A stretch of 64,000 bases of DNA from Bhargavaea beijingensis (GCF_900101985.1 NZ_FNAR01000002.1:186001-250000), one strand, 5' to 3'. Shown: positions 33,492 to 41,743, numbered from the stretch's first letter. Numbers and translations: made by a program. Notes: generated by a model from the letters alone, not told the origin.

Positions 33492-33921
33492 AAGCCGATG
33501 GTGCTTTTTCTAATCGCTTTGAAGAATGGACCCATGGATCACCCATTTGTTTTCCGGATTTTGTCTGTTTAAGTCTTGAGCGATTGTATTTCGCCTCAGC
33601 AACAATGAATTTTGGCGGAGGACCGGCATCTTCGTATACTCCATCTATACCTTTAGTAATACTCTGGTCTAACTTCGTAACTCGATCTCTGCTAATTCTA
33701 TTGTATCCCTGACTCTCATAATGCACATCCATCATCTTCATCTCGCCGTAGTTGCCTTTTTGTTTATTAGTTCGGAGTTTAACATCTCCGGATTCGACGG
33801 ATTTGATGATGGAGCGCTGCTGAATCTGCGCAACTTCAGGGGCGGTGAAGTGGCGTTTTCCTTTGAGCGCCGTATTGTTGGCGTCGGTTTTGAACCACTT
33901 GCCGACGGGGGATTCCTTTCC
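33469..33921 (-). pseudogene. orphan PoNe-type toxin fragment fused to immunity remnant (module 4)
   Basis: The frame opens after a stop at 33922 with GKESPVGKWFKTDANNTALK and continues through the nuclease core (QKGNYGEMKMMDVHYES, GIDGVYEDAGPPPKFIVAEAKYN). It ends abnormally (RLEKAPSACGIGKKL) where it meets the immunity gene. The LXG delivery domain and a start signal are absent. One additional Met codon is inserted after GEMKM relative to sister modules. Confidence 0.75.
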
Positions 33922-33962
33922 TTAAAACCATCCTAAACAAATTACCAATAGGTTAACAACAG

Positions 33963-33990
33963 AAGACGCCCAAAGCGGACGCCTTCTGTT
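33963..33990 (-). terminator. terminator after immunity gene of module 3
   Basis: On the minus strand AGAAGGCGTCC-loop-GGGCGTCTTCT, directly after the stop. Confidence 0.65.
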
Positions 33991-34706
33991 TAATCGTTAT
34001 AGTGGACCATGTCATACGGGTAATAGGGGACATTCTTCAGGCTGCTGTCATCCAACCCCAATATCTTTACAATAGCCCCGCTTTCAAAACTCCAGTAGCC
34101 ACTGTAGATATCATCCCTATGTTTATGGGAATCATACCAGCCTGCATCACGATGTCCTTTGTACCAGTACTTTTCAAGATAGGTTTTCATCTTTTCAATC
34201 TGGTTCGTTTCTCCATCTGTTTGAATCACTTCAACCAAATTAGCGTAGGGATCCTCAAACAATAGGTTTTCTTTAATGGTTCTGGTGCGTTCTTTCTTGC
34301 CTTGAATCAGGAATTCAATCAGACTGTCGTGCAAGTCATACTTTCTGACCAAGCGTTCCAATCGGGCAAATTGTTCATCTTCTATATTGAGCATCACGCC
34401 GATTGAGAGCATCCAAAGCATTTTTACATAGTGTCCCCCATCCCAGGAATGTTCGATTGAATCGATCACTTCGTGAAAAAAATCACGTATTTCCGCGATA
34501 GAGCAACCTGCTGAGTACATGGCACGTAATTTGTTGAATTTATAATTGGTTAAAGAAATGAATCCGTTCCGAACACCCGGGTCCTCGGCTCCCCTTTGTT
34601 CGATTACTATAGAAATCCCATGTTTAAATTTTTTTATTTTCCTGTCTTCCTCAGCCAAGTACTTATCAAAGTAGGATTGGTCTTTGAATTGATCTCTAAT
34701 CATCAT
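33990..34706 (-). CDS. PoNi-like immunity protein (DUF1910/DUF1911), module 3
   Basis: Complete immunity paralogue of 238 residues. It has the MIRDQFKDQSYFDKYLAEED N-terminus, a helical middle, and the conserved end GYWSFESGAIVKILGLDDSSLKNVPYYPYDMVHYND. It starts immediately after the orphan toxin's stop, with AAGGGGGA as ribosome binding site, and either of the adjacent ATGs (34706, 34703) may be used. Toxin and antidote thus remain an adjacent pair even though the toxin has lost its delivery domain. Confidence 0.85.
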   Translation of the reverse strand: MMIRDQFKDQSYFDKYLAEEDRKIKKFKHGISIVIEQRGAEDPGVRNGFISLTNYKFNKLRAMYSAGCSIAEIRDFFHEVIDSIEHSWDGGHYVKMLWMLSIGVMLNIEDEQFARLERLVRKYDLHDSLIEFLIQGKKERTRTIKENLLFEDPYANLVEVIQTDGETNQIEKMKTYLEKYWYKGHRDAGWYDSHKHRDDIYSGYWSFESGAIVKILGLDDSSLKNVPYYPYDMVHYND

Positions 34707-35789
34707 CTAGTCCCCCTTAATAAATCCCCTGTTATCTAGAAATTTCTCAATGATTTCTCCATTAGCTTTAATTCTGATTAATTTACTTTGTACATTATTA
34801 GGATTCATAAGTTTTTCATACGCAACTTCTTCAGCTTTTATTTTTCCAATTGCATCCTCTAAACGTTCATCTATCCAGTCGTTGTTCATTTGCCTATGGT
34901 GTTTTGTATGTTGTAGCTGTGCTGAATTATATTTAGCTTCGGCTATAATGTACTTCGGTGGTGGTGACGAATTTTCATAAACTCCATCAATTCCTTTAGC
35001 AATAGGCTGATCTAACTTCGTTACTCGACCTTCACTAATCCTGGCATATCCCTGACTCTCATAATGCACATCCATCTTCATCTCGCCGTAGTTACCTTTT
35101 TGTTGATTGTTTTTCAATTTGGTTTTTCCGGATTCTACAGATTTTATAGCATTCCGCTGCTGGATTTGTGCAACTTCAGTGGCGGTGTAGTGGCGTTTTC
35201 CTTTGAACGCGACATCGTTGGTGTCAGCTTTGAACCACTTGCCGATTGGGGTTTCTTTCACCAGTTTAAATCCAAGCTTCCCGGCTTTTACGCCTTTGCC
35301 CATCGGCGTCATGCCGAAGATGGCGATGCCTTTTTGCAGGAGGGAGGAGTCCTTGTCGGTGATGGTTTTTAAATCGTCGAACAACATAGTGTCAGCAAAC
35401 TCTTTTGCAGCGTTGAGGAATCCGTTTTCGCTTTTTGCTTCAGGCTTTTTGGTGCTGTTTCCGATTGCCGCGCTAGGAGCGGTCATCAGCGATTCAGGCG
35501 GAAGACCTTCCAGGGTCGAGAATCCGAGTTGAGCAATCCACTGTTCCATTGCCTGGAGTTGGTCTGACACGGGCATCAGCCGGTTTGTCTGTGTGGCGTC
35601 GAATTCATTCAGATCACTGACGGTCTGATTCTTTTCCCGGCGTGCATCCAGTACGCCCTCCTGTACCTGACTGTCATCCAAGTGGGGGAGGCTGACGATA
35701 TCGGCAACCTGGTCCATAATGGCATTGGTCTCATCCGTCAGGTTACTGGAAATCCGGGCAATCTGATTTAGCCCATTCTCTACTTCACT
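34707..35789 (-). pseudogene. orphan LXG-PoNe toxin, 5' truncated (module 3)
   Basis: Opens after a TAG at 35790 with SEVENGLNQIARISSNLTD, which corresponds to residue about 120 of the full toxin, so most of the LXG domain is missing. Compared with the full toxin it also lacks about 55 residues between MEQWIAQ and STLEG. The linker and complete nuclease are intact (KGNYGEMKMDVHYES, GIDGVYENSSPPPKYIIAEAKYN, then a variant-specific tail ending NRGFIKGD). ATG 35717 has no clear ribosome binding site. It is probably a silent donor cassette, with its immunity gene directly after it. Confidence 0.8.
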
Positions 35790-35821
35790 CTAGGTAGTAA
35801 CTCATAGAAGTGTAGACGAAG

Positions 35822-35850
35822 AGAAGGCACCCGATGTGGATGCCTTCTTG
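35822..35850 (-). terminator. module terminator (copy 1 of 3)
   Basis: AGAAGGCA-loop-TGCCTTCT, directly after the module 2 immunity stop. The same hairpin recurs at 37582 and 40064 with its flanking leader. Confidence 0.75.
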
Positions 35851-36567
35851 TTACTTCTTATAATGGACCATATCATACGGGTAATAGGGGACATCTTTCA
35901 GGCTGCTGTCGTCGAGCTTGAGGATTTTTGCCACCGCTCCGCTTTCAAAACTCCAGTATCCACTGTATATTGGATCTCGGTGTTTATGAGAGTCATACCA
36001 CCCGGAATCGCTATGGCCGGTGTACCAGTACTTTTCCAGATAAAGCTTCAATTTTTTTAACTGCTCCTCTTTGTCCGGGTTGTCTATTACATCAGCCAAT
36101 TTGGCGTAAGGGCGATTGTAAAGAAGTTCACCACTAAGATTTTTTTTGTCACCTTGCTCTTTCCCTTTAATCAGAAATTCCAAAAGACCGTCTTGCACAT
36201 TGTATTTCCTCACGAGTCCAACCAGTCTGTCAAACTGGTCGTTTGCTACATCTAACATGACTCCAATGGATAACATGCGGAGCATCTCTTCATAGTTTTC
36301 TCCATTCCATGACTTCTCCAATACTCCAATGACATCAAGGAAAAAGTCTCGGACCTCATTTATAGGGTGACTTGAGGAATAAAGTGCCTCTAACTTTGAT
36401 AAGTAATAACCGGTCAATATGATGTATCCGACACGCACTCCATCATCATGTTCGCCTCGTTGCTGTATGACCATCTTTATTGCTTTAGAATACTTTTCAA
36501 TCCTGGCAGTTTCATCTTGAATAAATTTTTCGAAATAAAGGTCGTCTTTTAAAAAGTCCCTTGCCAT
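35851..36567 (-). CDS. PoNi-like immunity protein (DUF1910/DUF1911), module 2
   Basis: Complete 238-residue immunity paralogue (MARDFLKDDLYFEKFIQDET ... GYWSFESGAVAKILKLDDSSLKDVPYYPYDMVHYKK). AAGGAG lies 8 bases before ATG 36567. It follows the frameshifted orphan toxin of the same module by about 20 bases. Sequence divergence from its sisters is concentrated outside the C-terminal block. Confidence 0.86.
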   Translation of the reverse strand: MARDFLKDDLYFEKFIQDETARIEKYSKAIKMVIQQRGEHDDGVRVGYIILTGYYLSKLEALYSSSHPINEVRDFFLDVIGVLEKSWNGENYEEMLRMLSIGVMLDVANDQFDRLVGLVRKYNVQDGLLEFLIKGKEQGDKKNLSGELLYNRPYAKLADVIDNPDKEEQLKKLKLYLEKYWYTGHSDSGWYDSHKHRDPIYSGYWSFESGAVAKILKLDDSSLKDVPYYPYDMVHYKK

Positions 36568-36586
36568 TATGATTCTCCTTACAATC

Positions 36587-37413
36587 CTAATCGATTACTT
36601 TCTCGATTACTTCTCCACCCGGTTTTATACGAAGCAATTTCTTTTGGATGTTATCAGGATTATACAGCCTTTCAAATGCTATCTCATCAGCCTTTTCTAA
36701 GCCGACTGCATTCTTTAGACGACGTGCCTCAAATACCCAATTATCACTCATCTGTTGATTTCCCTTTTCGGGTCCTTAATAGTAGCTTTGCCAAGTCTCG
36801 AGGTATTATATTTTGCCTCTGCAATAATAAACTTTGGCGGAGGAGTTGAATTTTCGTAGACACCATCAATGCCTTTAGCAATAGGCTGATCTAACTTCGT
36901 TACTCGACCTTCACTAATCCTGGTATACCCCTGACTCTCATAATGTACATCCATCTTCATCTCGCCGTAGTTGCCTTTTTGTTGATTGTTTTTCAATTTG
37001 GTTTTTCCGGATTCTACAGATTTTATAGCATTCCGCTGCTGGATTTGTGCAACTTCAGTGGCGGTGAAGTGGCGTTTTCCTTTGAGCGCCGCATTATTAG
37101 CGTCAGCTTTGAACCACTTGCCGACTGGGGTTTCCTTCACCAGTTTAAATCCAAGCTTCCCGGCTTTTACGCCTTTGCCCATCGGCGTCATGCCGAAGAT
37201 GGCGATGCCTTTTTGCAGGAGAGAGGAGTCCTTGTCTGTAATGGTTTCCAGATCGTCGAGTAGTGCAAAATCCGCTAAGTCTTTTGCGACCTTGAGGAAT
37301 CCGTTCTCGCTGTCTGCTTCGGGTTTTCCGGTGCTGTTTCCGATTGTCGCGCTAGGAGCGGTCATCAGTGATTCAGGAGGAAGTCCTTCCAGGTTTGAGA
37401 AGCCGAGGTTCCT
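36587..37413 (-). pseudogene. orphan PoNe-type toxin, 5' truncated and frameshifted (module 2)
   Basis: Opens after a stop at 37414 with RNLGFSNLEGLPPESLMTAP, corresponding to residue about 245 of the full toxin, and keeps the linker and nuclease core. Near 36755 a one-base slip in CCGAAAAGGGAAATC ends the frame at 36748. The sister-like tail (QQMSDNWVFEARRLKNAVGL ... PGGEVIEKVID) continues in the next frame to 36587. Its upstream sequence is a near-copy of the leader and start region of the complete toxin, joined at the AAGGAACC motif. Confidence 0.82.
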
Positions 37414-37429
37414 TCATTCTCCATCACCT

Positions 37430-37625
37430 TCTTCTGCGGATTGCACAGCAAAAATCAATTACCAATAGTTTACCATTGGGGGTTGGCCGAGGGACTGCGA
37501 CGTTTAGCCCGTTTTTGCTAGAGGGTGGAAGGAGGATGGACGCTGTCTTATAGGTAAGAACTCACAGAAGAGCAGACGGAGAGAAGGCACCCGATGTGGA
37601 TGCCTTCTTGTTACTTCTTATAGTG
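37430..37625. repeat. duplicated module leader block (copy 1)
   Basis: About 190 bp nearly identical to 39905-40105. It includes CACCTTCTTCTGCGGA, TTACCAATAGTTTACCATTG, GGGACTGCGACGTTTAGCCC, GGTGGAAGGAGGATGGACGC and the module terminator. It marks the unit that was copied when modules were duplicated. Confidence 0.88.
37582..37611 (-). terminator. module terminator (copy 2 of 3)
   Basis: AGAAGGCA-loop-TGCCTTCT, directly after the immunity gene of the complete toxin. Confidence 0.75.
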
Positions 37626-38324
37626 GACCATGTCATACGGGTAGTAGGGTACACCCTTCAAACTCTCGTCATTCAGCCCCAAGATCTTCGCAACCGCACC
37701 GCTCTCATAGCTCCAATAACCTGTATAGATGGCATCCCAATGTTTATGGCTATCATGCCATCCGGTGTCTTCGTGGCCATCATACCAGTGAATCTCAAGA
37801 TATTCCTTCAGCTTTTGGACCTGCTGTTTTTGATTATCCAAGTAGATCAGGTTAAAAAGATTTTGGTAAGGATCTTCGTGCAGCAATGGGCTGTTGCTTT
37901 CATTGGAAGCCAGACCTCTCGAGGACAAGAGGAAATCGATCAAAGCATCTTCCAATTCATAGGTCCTGATCAGCTCTTCTAGCCGGGCTAAATCAGAGTC
38001 ATCTATTTCAAGCATGATTCCAATGGAGAGGAGCCAAAGCATTTGGATATAGTGACCGCCGCTCCATGCATTCTCCATTGTATCAATAACTTCTGGTATA
38101 AAGTCTCGTATATTTTCTAATGGAACGCCGCCTGAATACATGGCATTCAATTTATTGAAGTTGTAAGTGTTTAATGAAATAAAACCATTTTGCACACCTT
38201 CATCTTCTATCCCGCGTTCCGCAATCACGACTTTTAACAGATCTTTAAATTCGTCAATGCTCTCATTTTCGGACTCCAAATACTTTTTGAAATAGTTTTC
38301 ATCTCTTAAGGAATCTCTAACCAC
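37611..38324 (-). CDS. PoNi-like immunity protein of the complete LXG toxin
   Basis: Cognate immunity protein (237 residues; DUF1910/DUF1911 pattern). It begins MVRDSLRDENYFKKYLESEN and ends with GYWSYESGAVAKILGLND ... GVPYYPYDMVHYKK. The GTG at 38324 after GGAGTGA is preferred to the ATG at 38351, because it aligns with sister N-termini. It starts 5 bases after the stop of the complete toxin, the usual toxin-then-immunity order. It should bind the nuclease domain in the cytoplasm and prevent self-killing. Confidence 0.88.
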   Translation of the reverse strand: MVRDSLRDENYFKKYLESENESIDEFKDLLKVVIAERGIEDEGVQNGFISLNTYNFNKLNAMYSGGVPLENIRDFIPEVIDTMENAWSGGHYIQMLWLLSIGIMLEIDDSDLARLEELIRTYELEDALIDFLLSSRGLASNESNSPLLHEDPYQNLFNLIYLDNQKQQVQKLKEYLEIHWYDGHEDTGWHDSHKHWDAIYTGYWSYESGAVAKILGLNDESLKGVPYYPYDMVHYKK

Positions 38325-38328
38325 GCAA

Positions 38329-39900
38329 TCACTCCATTTCTTTAAAGCCATCCTTATTAAGATGTTTTATATCTGTTTTCCCCTCTTTGGATACTTTTAC
38401 AAGATCCTTTCTAACGTTGTTTGGGTTAAGGAGTTTCTCCTTGTTGAGTTCTTTGGTTTTTTGTTTGCCTATTGCATTTTCAAGTCTATCTGACACCCAA
38501 ATGTCATCCATCTGTCTTCTTCCATCTTTTAAATTCTTTAATCGGGATTTATTATATTTGGCTTCCGCAATTACAAATTTAGGCGGTGGGGATGAATTTT
38601 CATAAACTCCATCAATTCCTTTAGCAATAGGCTGATCTAACTTCGTAACTCGATCTCTGCTAATTCTATTGTATCCCTGACTCTCATAATGCACATCCAT
38701 TTTCATCTCGCCGTAGTTGCCTTTTTGCTGGTTGTTTTTCAGTTTGGTTTTTCCGGATTCTACATATTTTATAGCATTCCGCTGCTGGATTTGTGCAACT
38801 TCAGTGGCGGTGTAGTGGCGTTTTCCTTTGAGTGCCGTATTGTTGGCGTCAGTTTTGAACCACTTGCCTACTGGGGTTTCCTTCACCAGTTTAAAACCAA
38901 GCTTCCCGGCCTTCACTCCTTTGCCCATCGGCGTCATGCCGAAGATGGCGATGCCTTTTTGCAGGAGGGAGGAGTCCTTGTCCGTGATGGTTTCCAGATC
39001 ATCGAGTAGTGCAAAATCCGCTAAGTCTTTTGCAACCTTGAGGAATCCGTTCTGGCTTTCTGCTTCTGGTTTTTCGGTGCTGTTTCCGATTGCAGCATTA
39101 GGAGCAGTCATCAGTGATTCAGGAGTGATACCTTCGAGAGTGGAGGAGCCAAGGTTCCTTCCATTGTACAAAACATTCTGGGGGTTCTCCATGCCGTTCA
39201 GGCCGTTGACGCTATCCATCGTTGCGGATTGGTGTGCCAGTCCTTGCTGGAGCGGAGACCTGGCCACCACTGCGGCCCATTGCTGTGTAGGGAAATCAAC
39301 GCCAGTCAATCCGCTCTGGAACAAGGATTCGATTTGAGCGATCCACTGTTCCATTGCCTGGAGTTGGTCTGATACGGGCATCAGCCGGTTTGTCTGTGTG
39401 GCGTCGAATTCATTCAGATCACTGACGGTCCGATTCTTATCTCGGCGTGCATCCAGTACGCCCTCCTGTACCTGACTGTCATCCAGGTGGGGGAGGCTGA
39501 CGATATCGGCAACCTGGTCCATGACGGCATTGGTCTCATCCGTCAGGTTACTGGAGATCCGGGCAATTTGATTGAGCCCATTCTCCACTTCACTTTCAAT
39601 AAAACCTTCATCTATGTAGCCGTCGGGGGCAGGCTCCAGCGCATCCGCTGCGGATTCGATGCCGGCCAATGTGCTGTGGAAGTTCTCTTTGAACAGGAGA
39701 AAGTACTCGAGAAAAGGCAGGTGGCATTCCTGATAAAATCTCCTGATGGCGTCTCCGCCCTGGCCTTTCAGTGCTTCGTTCAGTTGGACCAGTTCTCTGA
39801 CGGAGTCCATAATGAGCGTCATTTCGCTCTCCAGCAGGTTCAATGTCTCCTTATTGCGCGCCAGCCCCTCCTCAAACGCGGGGGCATCCAACACCTTCAA
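38329..39900 (-). CDS. LXG-domain polymorphic toxin with PoNe-type DNase C-terminus (complete)
   Basis: A 523-residue predicted type VII-secreted antibacterial toxin. The N-terminal LXG domain (about 1-230) opens MKVLDAPAFEEGLARNKETL and includes LNEALKGQGGDAIRRFYQEC. A linker (about 245-370) is nearly identical in the orphan modules. The nuclease at about 395-450 has KGNYGEMKMD, GIDGVYENSSPP and FVIAEAKYN, fitting the E...D...ExK pattern of PD-(D/E)xK-like PoNe DNases. A variable tail ends DGFKEME. The start is TTG 39900 after GAAGGTGATGGAG. The cognate immunity gene follows. No secretion-system genes or small LXG partner proteins are in the window. Confidence 0.9.
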   Translation of the reverse strand: MKVLDAPAFEEGLARNKETLNLLESEMTLIMDSVRELVQLNEALKGQGGDAIRRFYQECHLPFLEYFLLFKENFHSTLAGIESAADALEPAPDGYIDEGFIESEVENGLNQIARISSNLTDETNAVMDQVADIVSLPHLDDSQVQEGVLDARRDKNRTVSDLNEFDATQTNRLMPVSDQLQAMEQWIAQIESLFQSGLTGVDFPTQQWAAVVARSPLQQGLAHQSATMDSVNGLNGMENPQNVLYNGRNLGSSTLEGITPESLMTAPNAAIGNSTEKPEAESQNGFLKVAKDLADFALLDDLETITDKDSSLLQKGIAIFGMTPMGKGVKAGKLGFKLVKETPVGKWFKTDANNTALKGKRHYTATEVAQIQQRNAIKYVESGKTKLKNNQQKGNYGEMKMDVHYESQGYNRISRDRVTKLDQPIAKGIDGVYENSSPPPKFVIAEAKYNKSRLKNLKDGRRQMDDIWVSDRLENAIGKQKTKELNKEKLLNPNNVRKDLVKVSKEGKTDIKHLNKDGFKEME

Positions 39901-39904
39901 TCTC

Positions 39905-40105
39905 CATCACCTTCTTCTGCGGAATGCACAGCATTGATCAATTACCAATAGTTTACCATTGAGTATTGACCAAGGGACTGCGACGTTTAGCCCGTTTTTG
40001 CTAGATGGTGGAAGGAGGATGGACGCTGTCTTATAGGTAAGAACTCACAGAAGAGCAGACGGAGAGAAGGCACCCAATGTGAATGCCTTCTTGTTAATTC
40101 TTATA
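39905..40105. repeat. duplicated module leader block (copy 2)
   Basis: Counterpart of the block at 37430-37625, here in front of the complete toxin, so any shared promoter should be in this stretch. I did not find a confident -35/-10 pair. Confidence 0.85.
40064..40093 (-). terminator. module terminator (copy 3 of 3)
   Basis: AGAAGGCA-loop-TGCCTTCT after an immunity remnant, upstream of the complete toxin. Confidence 0.7.
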
Positions 40106-40310
40106 GTGAACCATGTCATACGGATAATAGGGGACATTCTTTAGGCTGCTGCCATCCAGCCCCAAGATCTTCGCCACGGCACCACTGTCAAAACTCCAGT
40201 AACCGTGTAGATATCATCCCGGTGTTTATGAGTATCGTACCAACCAGCATCTTCGTTGCTGTCATACCATTACTTCTCAAGATATTCTTTTAATTCCTGC
40301 ATCACTAGTG
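40094..40310 (-). pseudogene. PoNi-like immunity remnant upstream of the complete toxin
   Basis: Reads MQELKEYLEK, stop, WYDSNEDAGWYDTHKHRDDIY. After a small deletion in another frame it reads SFDSGAVAKILGLDGSSLKN ... YYPYDMVHYKN. The premature TAA and the frameshift show decay. Its first bases overlap the end of the membrane-protein gene. Confidence 0.75.
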
Positions 40311-40714
40311 CGTAAGTGCTCCATTAATTTATCGAATGCTTGTTCAATAACCCAAAATATAAAAGCAGCAACTGCTCCAAAAAGCATAGACAGGAGAAAT
40401 GCGGGAATGATCACAGTATCGTACATTGTGAGTATCGCCAGCAGCACAGATATCCCTGCGCCACTGAGCAGATACACCTTTAGCTTTTTAACCTGACTGT
40501 CAACATATTGACTGACGGTCCATGACACGCCTATCCCAAAAATAAAATAGATCGGTGCAACGTAAAAAGAATATAAAATAAATAACTCGGTAAAGGCAAA
40601 ATGATAGACACCTGGTTCCATCTCATCCTTCGGCGTGTATCTCAATAGGCTGATTAATGCCGTTAGGATAGGTGTAGAAACCAGGGCTGCTAGGAATTTT
40701 GACAAATAGGCCAC
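40277..40714 (-). CDS. hypothetical membrane protein, about four transmembrane segments
   Basis: Not recognised (145 residues from GTG 40714; the frame opens at 40813). Four hydrophobic segments are visible (LAALVSTPILTALISLL, FTELFILYSFYVAPIYFIFG, VYLLSGAGISVLLAILTM, FLLSMLFGAVAAFIFWV). The open frame begins and ends within immunity-gene remnants, so this gene appears to have been inserted between two PoNi scars, with its last codons (DAGIKRIS) borrowed from the remnant. It could be an accessory or cargo gene of the island, or a membrane immunity protein. This is speculative. Confidence 0.55.
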   Translation of the reverse strand: MAYLSKFLAALVSTPILTALISLLRYTPKDEMEPGVYHFAFTELFILYSFYVAPIYFIFGIGVSWTVSQYVDSQVKKLKVYLLSGAGISVLLAILTMYDTVIIPAFLLSMLFGAVAAFIFWVIEQAFDKLMEHLRTSDAGIKRIS

Positions 40715-40789
40715 CCCATTCTCTCTGATATCTGCGCCGTGAATTCGCCTGCTTGCGCCGCTCAATTGAACGGGTTTACCCTTCTTATT

Positions 40790-40840
40790 AACCCTTATAG
40801 AAGACCATGTCATACGAATAGCAGGGGGCGTCTTTCAGGC
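40790..40840 (-). pseudogene. last codons of a further PoNi-like gene
   Basis: On the minus strand the sequence encodes SLKDAPCYSYDMVFYKG, a decayed match to the conserved immunity C-terminus (SLKDVPYYPYDMVHYKG). It marks the right border of the module array. Confidence 0.65.
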
Positions 40841-40934
40841 TTTTCTATTAGTTTAACTGAAATCGGTTGTTGTGAGTGGGGATTGATGGGAATTCACCGT
40901 TTGTACGTTGTTAGATTAGGGGTGGAGGTGGCAA

Positions 40935-41580
40935 TTCATCCAAAAGGAGAAGGAAGGCCGAGGCCTTCCTTCATTAAATGTGCTGGAACCCATCATTCGA
41001 GTCACTCGGGCGAAGCTTCGAAGCACTCGCATAGGATTTGGGAGCACTGGGGGCCCCGCTCGAAGCACTCGCCCTCACCACGGCAAACCCCTTCTGAAAG
41101 GAACGCCGGCCAAGGCCGGCGATTGAACTGCCGTAGAAATCAATCCCAAGTCTGAATGGACCCCATCGGCGATGAGCAACCCGAGGTAATCACTCGCGGT
41201 CCGTAGGTAACCACTCACCCCCGATTGGCGGAATCTCAGTAGGGCGCGAAGGCGGCTTTTCATTTAGAAGGAAGGCCTCGGCCTTCCTCCATTAAGTCTG
41301 CTGGAACTATCATTCGAGCCACTGGGGCAAGGTTTCGAAGCACTGGCGGGAGATTTGGAAGCACTGGGGCTCCCTTTCGAAGCACTCGCCACCATTTTGG
41401 AAGCACTCGCCCACGCCAATGCAAAACCCTTCTGAAGGGAACGCCAGCCACGGCCGGCGATTGATCTGGCGAAGTAACCATTCACAAGGCTGCAAGGCTC
41501 CCATAGGCAATGAGCCACCCGAGGTCATCATTCATCCCAAATTGGCAGAATCTCAGTAGGGGGCGAGGCGGGAGTTCATG
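40935..41580. repeat. right composite repeat block (two tandem elements, inverted to the left block)
   Basis: Two copies of the composite element described at 31470-32045, here on the opposite strand. Landmarks are GGAAGGCC(N)AGGCCTTCC or similar, ATCATTCGAGTCACT, CGAAGCACTCG units, CGCCGGCC...GGCCGGCGATTGA, AATCAATCCCAAGTCTGAATG, GGTAATCACTCGC / GGTAACCACTCAC units and CGGAATCTCAGTAGG. Together with the left block it brackets the toxin-immunity island as inverted repeats. Confidence 0.9.
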
Positions 41581-41597
41581 CCTTGTTCGTAGGGAAA

Positions 41598-41743
41598 GTT
41601 TCGTCATTCGTTTGCTCAGTTTCGTCATTGGGCCGTAAAGTTTCGTCATTCGCACCGGCGAGTAGCGCGAATGACGAAACCGGGGAGCGGAATGACGAAA
41701 CTAAGTGTGCGAATGGCGAAACCGGAGGGGCGAATGACGAAAC
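41598..41743. repeat. 21-bp-period repeat array A3 (GTTTCGTCATTCG family, inverted arms)
   Basis: Three forward units begin at 41598, 41619 and 41640. Four reverse-complement units begin at 41668, 41689, 41710 and 41731. Steps are 21 bp, with the same 28-bp central step as A1 and A2. It lies between the composite block and the SGNH gene terminator. Confidence 0.92.

Noticed and set aside
38329-39900. Rhs or CDI toxin assignment
   Set aside because: No YD repeats, hemagglutinin repeats or two-partner secretion domain are present. The N-terminus has the LXG pattern, so a type VII route fits.
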